In this document: positions 1 to 4,931 of the stretch, one piece after another
Position numbering within the stretch: the stretch's first letter is position 1
Layout of the letters: each line of letters starts with the position of its first letter
From: Bacillota bacterium
GTDB lineage: Bacteria; Bacillota; Clostridia; Oscillospirales; Ruminococcaceae
Length of the DNA: 6,743 nt
Assembly (NCBI GenBank): GCA_023391005.1
Contig: JAEWBS010000072.1
Span: forward strand, 1 to 6,743
Direction of reading: 5' to 3'
Notes under the pieces: model-generated
The model's input: only the letters and a program-made list of their open reading frames with translations
The model's database searches: none
What the model was told of the DNA's origin: nothing
Program-made: the position numbers and the translations under genes

Positions 1-49
1 CGCGCCGCGTGGGGTCTGAGAGCGCCTTAAAAGTGGTCTGAAAGCTCAC
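1..49 (-). CDS. ArsR/SmtB-family transcriptional repressor (SdpR-like), N-terminal fragment cut by window edge
   Basis: Only the first 16 codons are in the window, read leftwards from a GTG at 49-47. They encode MSFQTTFKALSDPTRR, the hallmark opening of ArsR/SmtB winged-helix repressors (F-K-A-L-S-D-P-T-R-R, normally followed by E/K-I-L). A canonical AGGAGG (complement of 58-63) sits 8 nt before the GTG, so this start is well supported. The family are small dimeric DNA-binding proteins of about 90-120 aa that repress their own promoter. Some sense metals; the SdpR branch is linked to SdpI-type membrane proteins, and this N-terminus most resembles that branch by memory. The gene is transcribed divergently from the AraC operon. 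The two dyads at 86-105 and 141-158 flank its promoter and are the obvious candidate operators. The sensory part, any ligand cysteines or histidines, and the partner gene lie outside the window. Confidence 0.8.
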   Translation of the reverse strand, partial: MSFQTTFKALSDPTRR

Positions 50-85
50 GCCGGATACCTCCTCATTTTTATTAGTTTACAATAT

Positions 86-105
86 ATTTAGAAGATTGTC
101 TAAAT
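86..105. repeat. Dyad operator candidate 1 (ATTTAGA-N6-TCTAAAT)
   Basis: Perfect 7-bp inverted repeat with a 6-nt centre (86-92 / 99-105). It overlaps the predicted start site of the minus-strand ArsR-type promoter. Its reverse complement matches dyad 2 at 17 of 19 positions (TTTAGACAA..TTCTAAAT), so the two are the same site and not chance AT-rich palindromes. An 18-20 bp AT-rich imperfect dyad is typical of ArsR/SmtB dimer operators; the assignment to this regulator is inference. Confidence 0.6.
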
Positions 106-107
106 GT

Positions 108-136
108 ATGCTAACAATGAATGACAACAAAGTCAA
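108..136 (-). promoter_or_regulatory. Candidate sigma-A promoter of the divergent ArsR-type gene
   Basis: On the minus strand, TTGACT (complement of 131-136, 5/6 to consensus) is followed by a 17-nt spacer and TAGCAT (complement of 108-113, 4/6). Transcription would start near 101, giving a leader of about 50 nt before the GTG at 49. The core is bracketed by the two TTTAGA-N6-TCTAAA dyads, one just upstream of the -35 and one over the expected start site. That is a repressor-type layout. The sequence match is direct; use in the cell is inferred. Confidence 0.5.
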
Positions 137-140
137 GACG

Positions 141-158
141 TTTAGACAAATTTCTAAA
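141..158. repeat. Dyad operator candidate 2 (TTTAGA-N6-TCTAAA)
   Basis: Perfect 6-bp inverted repeat with a 6-nt centre (141-146 / 153-158), 54 bp to the right of dyad 1 measured start to start, close to five helical turns. It lies just upstream of the minus-strand -35 (131-136). It is also centred about 60 bp upstream of the predicted start of the plus-strand promoter at 174-202, so one bound protein could affect both directions. Confidence 0.6.
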
Positions 159-173
159 TGTTTTCTCGTGGAT

Positions 174-202
174 TTGTATTTTTTTGCCTGTGCCGTTATA
201 AT
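174..202 (+). promoter_or_regulatory. Promoter of the AraC-EamA-RluA operon
   Basis: TTGTAT (174-179), a 17-nt spacer and a perfect TATAAT (197-202) predict a start near 209 and a leader of about 120 nt before the GTG at 331. The -35 matches consensus only in its TTG, which suits an activator-dependent or weak promoter. The leader contains AAGGCAGC twice (213-220 and 248-255) and a bulged hairpin (266-272 / 282-289), neither followed by a terminator-like T-run. Confidence 0.55.
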
Positions 203-330
203 AGCTATGATAAAGGCAGCTGACTGTTTAGGGCGCCAGATCTTTTTAAGGCAGCGCAATATCTTACAAGACCCGCGCAGCGTCTTTGTGGTAGGCTGAA
301 TAACAGAAAACGACGAAGGGCGGTCAGCTT

Positions 331-1167
331 GTGGCGCAGGAAACCAGAACGGTGGTATATGACGCGGTGCTCGGGCTTGAAGCGCTGCATTTGCAGGGGA
401 TTATGCAGCCTTTTCCCAACCATTTTCATGCCTATTATGTCTTTGGCTTTATTGAAAAAGGCCGCCGTCAGATGCTCAGCAAAAACAAATCGTATATTAT
501 GGCGCCGGGGGATATGGTGCTGTTTAATCCCGGAGATAATCATGCCTGTGCGCGGCTTGACGATCAGGCGTTCGATTACCGCAGCATTCATATTCAGCCG
601 GAGTCGATGCGAAAAGCGGTCTTTGAGGTGACAGGACAGGCTTATTTACCTCGGTTTTCGCCTCAGGCCAATTTTCGCAGCGAGCTTTCACCGCTGCTCA
701 AGGAGCTGCACTTGAATCTGATGCAGGGAACAGACGATTTTAAAAAGGAGGAGCTGTTCTATTTTCTTTTGGAGCAGCTGCTGGCCGACTATACCAAGCA
801 GCAGACGCCCGCGCGGCAGGCGGCGTCCGAGCCGGCGCTGCAAACCGTCCGCAGCTTTTTAGAGGCGCATTATGCACAGCGTATTACTCTGGATGATCTA
901 TGTGGTTTGACCGGCCTGCGAAAATATACGCTGCTGCGTGCTTTTACCAAATGGCAGGGTATTTCGCCCTATGGTTATTTAGAAACGATACGCGTCGACA
1001 GGGCTAAAAGCCTGCTGGCGCAGGGTGTCCCCCCGTTGGAGGCCGCTTTGCAGACGGGCTTTAGCGATCAGAGCCACTTTTCTAATTTTTTTAAAAGATT
1101 TATCGGGCTGACGCCAAGGCAATATATGAATATCTTTAAGGACGCGCCTAACCCGACGCAGGAATGA
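331..1167 (+). CDS. AraC-family transcriptional regulator with N-terminal cupin-type sensor
   Basis: A 278-aa protein in the usual AraC/XylS two-domain layout. Residues about 28-75 form the small-molecule-sensing cupin-like domain (HFHAYYVFGFIEKGRR, then APGDMVLFNPGDNHAC, the classic PGD..L..P...H pattern). Residues about 170-270 carry the paired helix-turn-helix domain: first HTH around ITLDDLCGLTGLRKYTLLRA (186-205), second around PPLEAALQTGFSDQSHFSNF (234-253), ending with the family signature FKRFIGLTPRQY. The GTG start is preceded by GAAGGG (315-320) with a 10-nt gap; no in-frame ATG lies nearby, so GTG is the best choice but not certain. The exporter gene begins 9 bp after the stop. AraC-EamA pairs are common and usually mean that the regulator senses a compound that the exporter expels. 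The ligand cannot be read from the sequence. Confidence 0.92.
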   Translation: MAQETRTVVYDAVLGLEALHLQGIMQPFPNHFHAYYVFGFIEKGRRQMLSKNKSYIMAPGDMVLFNPGDNHACARLDDQAFDYRSIHIQPESMRKAVFEVTGQAYLPRFSPQANFRSELSPLLKELHLNLMQGTDDFKKEELFYFLLEQLLADYTKQQTPARQAASEPALQTVRSFLEAHYAQRITLDDLCGLTGLRKYTLLRAFTKWQGISPYGYLETIRVDRAKSLLAQGVPPLEAALQTGFSDQSHFSNFFKRFIGLTPRQYMNIFKDAPNPTQE

Positions 1168-1176
1168 GAGGTTTTT

Positions 1177-2091
1177 ATGGAGAAAAAAGATCAGTTAACC
1201 GGTCATCTGGCCGCGCTTGTCACCGTTTTTATCTGGGGGACCACCTTTATATCGACCAAGGTCTTGCTCAGGGCCTTTTCGCCGCTTGAGATTTTGTTTT
1301 TAAGATTTCTCGCGGGCTTTCTAGCGCTGTGGATCGCGTGCCCCAAAAGGCTTAAAATCACCGATAAAAAACAGGAGCTGTACTTCGCGGCGGCGGGGCT
1401 GTGCGGCGTGACGCTCTATTTTCTGCTTGAGAATATTGCGCTGACCTATACGCTGGCCTCCAACGTCGGTGTCATTGTGTCGATTAGTCCGTTTTTAATC
1501 GCGCTGCTCGCACACTTTTTTCTCGACGGCGAGCGCCTGCGCGCGCAGTTCTTCGTGGGCTTTGCTGTTGCGCTGACCGGCATCTTCCTAATCAGCTTTA
1601 ACGGCAGCGCCGTTTTGCGGCTCAATCCCACCGGGGATATTCTCTCGGCGCTCGCCGCGGTGACATGGGCCTTCTATTCGGTGCTGACCCGAAAGATCAG
1701 CCATTTTGGCTACAACACGATTCAAACGACGCGCAAGGCCTTCTTTTATGGGCTTATATTCATGCTGCCCGCGCTGCTCGTGCTTGATTTTAGCCCGGAT
1801 AAAGCGCAATTGCTGGTACCGGTGAACCTTTTTAATCTGCTATTTCTAGGGTTGGGCGCCTCTGCGATGTGCTTTGTGACATGGGGCGCGGCGGTCAAGC
1901 TGCTGGGGGCGGTCAAAACCGGCGTTTATATTTACGCGGTGCCAGTCATCACCGTTGTGACCTCCGCTTTGATTCTGCACGAAAAGATTACCGGGCTGGC
2001 GGCGCTTGGCACGGTGCTGACGCTCGCGGGGCTGATCCTGTCGGAGAGCAAGCGCTTTCCGTGGTCAAGAAAGGCGCTGACCCATGAATAA
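1177..2091 (+). CDS. EamA-domain drug/metabolite transporter (DMT superfamily exporter)
   Basis: A 304-aa integral membrane protein with ten predicted hydrophobic segments in two homologous halves, the EamA duplication. Segments lie at about 10-25, 36-54, 69-87, 95-116, 124-140, 153-171, 186-203, 217-236, 246-267 and 273-290. Family marks include FIWGTTFISTKVLL in helix 1, ENIALTYTLASNVGVI leading into helix 4, and LHEKITGLAALGTVLTLAGL near the end. Length matches the usual 290-310 aa. The family moves amino acids, nucleosides, drugs or other small metabolites across the inner membrane, generally outward; the substrate here is unknown. AGAGG (1167-1171) stands 5 nt before the ATG and overlaps the AraC stop codon, so translation is probably coupled. 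The C-terminus overlaps the next gene by 8 bp. The AraC neighbour is the likely regulator. Confidence 0.92.
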   Translation: MEKKDQLTGHLAALVTVFIWGTTFISTKVLLRAFSPLEILFLRFLAGFLALWIACPKRLKITDKKQELYFAAAGLCGVTLYFLLENIALTYTLASNVGVIVSISPFLIALLAHFFLDGERLRAQFFVGFAVALTGIFLISFNGSAVLRLNPTGDILSALAAVTWAFYSVLTRKISHFGYNTIQTTRKAFFYGLIFMLPALLVLDFSPDKAQLLVPVNLFNLLFLGLGASAMCFVTWGAAVKLLGAVKTGVYIYAVPVITVVTSALILHEKITGLAALGTVLTLAGLILSESKRFPWSRKALTHE

Positions 2092-2962
2092 CACACCGGC
2101 GGATGCGCGGCAGTTTTCATACTCCGCAAACGCCGGCGGGCAAAGCGTGCAGCAGCGCCTGCTGGCTGAGGGCTATTCCAAGCGCCTGATCGTCGCGCTC
2201 AAGCAGACCGAGAACGGGCTTTGCGTCGCGGGTAATCGGGTGCGCTCAACCTATATTCTAAAGCTGGGCGAGACGCTGACCGTGACGCTACCGCAACCGG
2301 CGGTCAGGCGAGCGGCCAGTGATACGGCTGTGCCGGTGCTGTATGAGGATGCCGACATTGCCGTCTATAACAAGCCTGCCGGGCTGGTGTGCCACCGCTC
2401 GGGCGGACATTTTGCCGACACGCTTGAAAACACCGCCCAAGGGGTGTTTCGCGCGATGAACCGGCTGGACCGCGACACGAGCGGCGCGCTGGTGACGGCC
2501 AAACATCAGTTCTCGGCGGCGCGGCTGTGGCAAAATATAGAGAAGCGCTATGTCGCGGTGGCACAGGGCAAAATTTTGACGCCGCACGGGTTTATCACGC
2601 TGCCGCTGGCGCGCGAGACGCCCTACGAGCCCCGTCAGGTGGTGTGCGCCGACGGAAAATACGCCTGTACCGAATATCGCGTGCTGGACCAAAACGACCG
2701 CCTAACCGTCGCGGAATGTACGCTCCACACTGGGCGTATGCATCAGATCCGCGCGCACTTTGCCGCTGTCGGGCATCCGCTTTTAGGGGATGTATTCTAC
2801 GGCGGCGAAACTGCCGAGATTCAAAGACAGGCGCTGCATTGCGTCAACGTTCGGTTTATCCACCCGGTCACTCAAGAAGAGCTGTGCCTGTTTGCCCCCC
2901 TGCCCGATGACATCCTCAAGCTTATGGAACAAAACGGCCTGTGCCCGATGATAAGCGATTAA
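2084..2962 (+). CDS. RluA-family RNA pseudouridine synthase
   Basis: A 292-aa cytoplasmic enzyme converting selected uridines in rRNA or tRNA to pseudouridine. An S4-like RNA-binding segment occupies about residues 20-68 (SVQQRLLAEGYSKRLIVALK through LGETLTVTLP). The catalytic domain follows. Motif I is YNKPAGLVCHRSGG (about 95-108); motif II is MNRLDRDTSGALV, with catalytic Asp129 in the invariant R-L-D; motif III is HTGRMHQIRAHFAAVGHPLLGD (about 215-236). Residue 126 is Asn where many members have His or Arg; the R-L-D core is intact, so activity is expected. The ATG lies inside the exporter gene (8-bp overlap), with AAGG at 2071-2074 nine nt before it, indicating translational coupling. 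The target uridine cannot be assigned from sequence. No functional link to the exporter is evident; it is probably a passenger or growth-linked gene. Confidence 0.9.
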   Translation: MNNTPADARQFSYSANAGGQSVQQRLLAEGYSKRLIVALKQTENGLCVAGNRVRSTYILKLGETLTVTLPQPAVRRAASDTAVPVLYEDADIAVYNKPAGLVCHRSGGHFADTLENTAQGVFRAMNRLDRDTSGALVTAKHQFSAARLWQNIEKRYVAVAQGKILTPHGFITLPLARETPYEPRQVVCADGKYACTEYRVLDQNDRLTVAECTLHTGRMHQIRAHFAAVGHPLLGDVFYGGETAEIQRQALHCVNVRFIHPVTQEELCLFAPLPDDILKLMEQNGLCPMISD

Positions 2963-2999
2963 AGGTCGAGACTGTCGTTTTTAACATACAATCGCTCAT
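2951..2999. repeat. Inverted repeat across the rluA-like stop codon and the next promoter region
   Basis: ATAAGCGATT (2951-2960) and AATCGCTCAT (2990-2999) are inverted copies with one mismatch, separated by 29 nt. The left arm overlaps the stop codon and the right arm touches the TTGACA at 2999. No T-run follows the right arm, so it is a poor intrinsic terminator. A third AATCGCT occurs at 3068-3074. It may be an operator or a weak 3' end structure. Confidence 0.4.
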
Positions 3000-3026
3000 T
3001 GACAAATACAATATAAAATGTAAATC
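2999..3026 (+). promoter_or_regulatory. Weak candidate promoter for the first binding-protein gene
   Basis: A perfect -35 TTGACA (2999-3004) is followed after 16 nt by TAAATC (3021-3026), only 3/6 to the -10 consensus, in an AT-rich stretch (2999-3026). The better -10-like strings TACAAT (3007-3012) and TAAAAT (3014-3019) are badly spaced from any -35. Since no convincing terminator separates the pseudouridine synthase gene from this region, read-through from the upstream operon is also possible. Confidence 0.3.
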
Positions 3027-3143
3027 GTCTGAGGCGCAATCGGCTCAGAAAATATTTTTTTGACTAAAATCGCTACTGCTGCCCAGCGCAGTCTTTGCGG
3101 TTTTGCATTAGCGCGAGCACCGGAATTTGGAGGGTGTATTCGT

Positions 3144-4358
3144 ATGAGAAAGATCATAATACTATCGCTATTCGTTGCTCTGCTGCTCGTATTAAACGCG
3201 TGCGCCGGGTCTTTTTTTACGGCTGCGCCCGCGGCGCCGGACGTCGCGGCTTCTGCCGATGTGATCAAGATTGGTGTTTACGAGCCCGCCTCAGGCGACA
3301 ATAGCGCGAGCGGTAAGCAGGAGACGCTGGGCATTCAGTACGCAAACAGCCTTGTCAACACCGTGCGTATCGGCGACAGAGATTACCCGGTTAAGCTGGT
3401 TATTGTTGATAATCAGTCCTCGGTCAAAAAAGGGCCGGCTGCTGCCGACGCGCTTGTCCGGCTGGGCGTTTCATCGGTGATCGGCTCTTATGGCTCGGCT
3501 GTTACGATTGCCGCTTCGGATATATTTTCAAAAGCCGAAATTCCCGGGGTATGCCCCAGCTGCACCAATCCGCAGGTGACGCAGGGCAACACGAACTATT
3601 TTACGCTGACTTTTCTGGATCCCTTTCAGGGCGAGGTGCTTGCCGATTTTGCCACCGATTATTTAAAGGCCAAGACCGTTTATTGTCTGGCGGAGCTGGG
3701 TGATAATTATTCGGTAGACTTGTGCCAATATTTCCGCAAGGCGTTTGAAGCACGGGGCGGTCAGGTGATTTACTCGACCTTTCTTCAGGGCAATACCGAC
3801 TTTAGCCAACACCTCAACTACGCTAAAAATAGCGGTGCGGATGCCTTTTTCGCTCCGGTTTCGCTACCGTCGGCACAGAACATTATCCGGCAGGCGAACG
3901 CGCAGAACTTCGCTATGCCGCTGCTGTCGGGCGACGTCTGGGATTCTAAAGTCATTCTCAATGCCGCAAAGGGCACCAACCTTGACATTTATATCACCAC
4001 CTATTTCGATGAGAGCATCATCAATGATGAGGATTCGGCCTTTGTGAAGGGTTTTCAGCAATGGATAAACGCCAAACCCGCCAACCTTGAAAATAACGGC
4101 GGCGATGACGCGATCGCGGCGGTTTCGGTCATGGGCTACGACGCGTACTTCACGATTCTTCAGGCGATAAGAGAGGCCGGCTCGGCAGACCCCAAGGCTA
4201 TTAACGAGGCACTTTTTAAAGTCCAACATCAGGGCATATCCGGCCCCATCGCGTTTGACGCGACCGGCAATGCCATACGCGATGTGGCCTTTATCAAAAA
4301 GGCGAATACCAGAACCGGAAAATGGGATATTGTCGCGGTTCAAAGCATTACGGATTAA
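3144..4358 (+). CDS. ABC transporter substrate-binding lipoprotein, LivJ/LivK type (tandem paralog 1)
   Basis: A 404-aa extracytoplasmic binding protein of the branched-chain amino acid (HAAT) family. The ATG at 3144 is preceded by GGAGGG (3129-3134) and opens a lipoprotein signal, MRKIIILSLFVALLLVLNAC, with lipobox L-N-A-C and lipidated Cys20. An open TTG upstream would bury this signal and is rejected. An Ala/Pro linker leads to the mature fold at about residue 38 (ADVIKIGVYEPASGDN). Ligand-cleft-like segments are GSYGS (114-118), IAASD (122-126), the DNYSV Tyr region and GDVWDS. It aligns with the gene at 4932 without internal gaps and is about 64 % identical by hand count over about 363 residues. 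It differs at one conserved stretch (IPGVCPSCTNP against IPVIGITCTNP). Codon use is mixed, with AAA and AAG both common, unlike the strongly biased second copy, suggesting lower expression. Its ligand may be a branched-chain amino acid or another small amide or amino acid. Confidence 0.9.
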   Translation: MRKIIILSLFVALLLVLNACAGSFFTAAPAAPDVAASADVIKIGVYEPASGDNSASGKQETLGIQYANSLVNTVRIGDRDYPVKLVIVDNQSSVKKGPAAADALVRLGVSSVIGSYGSAVTIAASDIFSKAEIPGVCPSCTNPQVTQGNTNYFTLTFLDPFQGEVLADFATDYLKAKTVYCLAELGDNYSVDLCQYFRKAFEARGGQVIYSTFLQGNTDFSQHLNYAKNSGADAFFAPVSLPSAQNIIRQANAQNFAMPLLSGDVWDSKVILNAAKGTNLDIYITTYFDESIINDEDSAFVKGFQQWINAKPANLENNGGDDAIAAVSVMGYDAYFTILQAIREAGSADPKAINEALFKVQHQGISGPIAFDATGNAIRDVAFIKKANTRTGKWDIVAVQSITD

Positions 4359-4397
4359 GACAAAGTGGCAGCGGCGTGACGTCTGAAAATAGCATAG

Positions 4398-4447
4398 GCT
4401 TGGCGAGGGCAGTTTAATAAATCGACCCTCGCCAAGCTTTTATTATT
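4398..4447 (+). terminator. Intrinsic terminator of the first binding-protein gene
   Basis: A perfect 12-bp GC-rich stem (GCTTGGCGAGGG at 4398-4409 with CCCTCGCCAAGC at 4426-4437), a 16-nt loop, and then TTTTATTATTT (4438-4448). It begins 39 nt after the stop at 4358. The left arm and its flank (AGGCTTGGCGAGGGCA) closely match the hairpin after the second binding-protein gene, so the terminator seems to have been duplicated with the gene. Confidence 0.92.
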
Positions 4448-4469
4448 TGAAGATGTCACGATCGGCGGA

Positions 4470-4524
4470 CAGACGCCGGGCAAGGTCATAAGACCCGCAC
4501 ACATTTTTTGGCGGTCTGCTTTTT
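4470..4524 (+). terminator. Second terminator-like hairpin, possibly with a competing fold
   Basis: CAGACGCC (4470-4477) pairs with GGCGGTCTG (4510-4518), eight base pairs with one bulged G, and is followed by C plus five T (4520-4524). An inner GGTC/GACC hairpin lies in its loop. Residues 4474-4477 can instead pair with 4464-4467 within CGGCG/CGCCG, so the two folds exclude each other as in an attenuator. It may be a backup terminator, the end of a short RNA, or a relic. Confidence 0.45.
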
Positions 4525-4824
4525 GTACAACGGGCCCCTATTCTATGGTGGAACGACAGCATGTATAAACAGGCGAGCGTTGCATGGGCGGGTGGCGCAA
4601 TTTACCCACCCAGTGGCAGGAGAACCAATGCCTGTTTAGGCATCAATTTACGCTTGTATTCTAGAAATATCTTCCAAAAATGGATTTATATCGTGAATCT
4701 AAACATTAAAATGGCAAACAAAGCTGCAAAACCGTCATATTTAACAGACATTCCGCCGTTCAAAAACAGAAAACCATTGATAATTAGAAGAAATGTACAA
4801 TCGTCGGAAATCCGCGCTTTTCTA

Positions 4825-4853
4825 TTGAAATCTGTATTGCTAGTGCGTATAAT
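4825..4853 (+). promoter_or_regulatory. Strong sigma-A promoter of the second binding-protein gene
   Basis: TTGAAA (4825-4830), a 17-nt spacer and a perfect TATAAT (4848-4853), preceded by an AT-rich segment that could serve as an UP element. The predicted start near 4860 gives a leader of about 72 nt. This is the best promoter match in the window and agrees with the strong codon bias of the gene it drives. Confidence 0.75.
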
Positions 4854-4862
4854 TGTATCTCA

Positions 4863-4905
4863 GTGGGAGAATTATTCCACACGCCCTGCATATTCCTATG
4901 CGGGC
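4863..4905 (+). promoter_or_regulatory. Two stem-loops in the 5' leader of the second binding-protein gene
   Basis: Just after the predicted transcription start are two adjacent hairpins. The first is 4863-4868 / 4875-4880 (GTGGGA/TTCCAC, one G-U pair). The second is 4883-4892 / 4897-4905 (GCCC-T-GCATA, TTCC loop, TATGCGGGC; one bulged T). They end 12 nt before the GGAGGAG ribosome site, leaving it open. Such 5' hairpins often protect an abundant mRNA; a regulatory RNA is an alternative but no known class was recognised. Confidence 0.5.
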
Positions 4906-4931
4906 ATCCTTTAATTTGGAGGAGATTTGTA

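Larger units (their letters stand above)
4359..4931. other. 573-bp gene-free spacer between the two paralogs, rich in stem-loops
   Basis: No credible coding region was found on either strand. The spacer holds, in order: the terminator at 4398-4447; a small hairpin CGGCG/CGCCG (4463-4467 / 4474-4478); an overlapping larger hairpin with a T-run (4470-4524); GGTC-ATAA-GACC (4484-4495); GGGTGG/CCACCC (4590-4595 / 4606-4611); a perfect ATGCCT-GTTT-AGGCAT hairpin (4628-4643); an AT-rich stretch (about 4640-4850) with a palindromic TTCTAGAA (4659-4666); and then the promoter and leader of the second binding-protein gene. No known riboswitch or T-box signature was recognised. Confidence 0.7.

Noticed and set aside
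205..591. A 128-codon minus-strand open frame overlapping the AraC gene
   Set aside because: It is antisense to a clear AraC cupin domain and crosses the operon promoter region; no recognisable domain.
2963..2985. Possible intrinsic terminator before the first binding-protein gene (CGAGACTGTCGTTTTT)
   Set aside because: The stem is only about 3 bp (CGA/TCG), too weak to act as a terminator despite the T-run.
3060..3143. Upstream TTG start adding 28 residues to the first binding protein
   Set aside because: It would place a non-signal peptide before a perfect lipoprotein signal. The ATG at 3144 has its own GGAGGG site.
3864..4343. A 159-codon minus-strand open frame
   Set aside because: It is a shadow of the first binding-protein gene, with no family resemblance or ribosome site.
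4446..4602. Minus-strand open frame of about 50 codons ending in TAATAA (reads ...CGSYDLARRLSADRDIFK)
   Set aside because: It looks protein-like at its end but has no start with a ribosome site, is interrupted upstream by a stop, and overlaps the hairpin cluster. At most a decayed gene remnant; not supportable.
4561..4914. A 117-codon plus-strand open frame in the spacer between the two binding-protein genes
   Set aside because: No proper ribosome site, no recognisable family, unusual composition, and it runs through the strong promoter and leader hairpins of the second binding-protein gene.
4863..4931. Upstream non-ATG start adding 23 residues to the second binding protein
   Set aside because: It overlaps the leader hairpins, lacks a ribosome site and would bury the lipobox signal. 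The ATG at 4932 has an ideal GGAGGAG.
4359..4931. T-box, glycine, guanidine or other known riboswitch in the spacer
   Set aside because: None of the conserved core motifs that I know for these classes is present.
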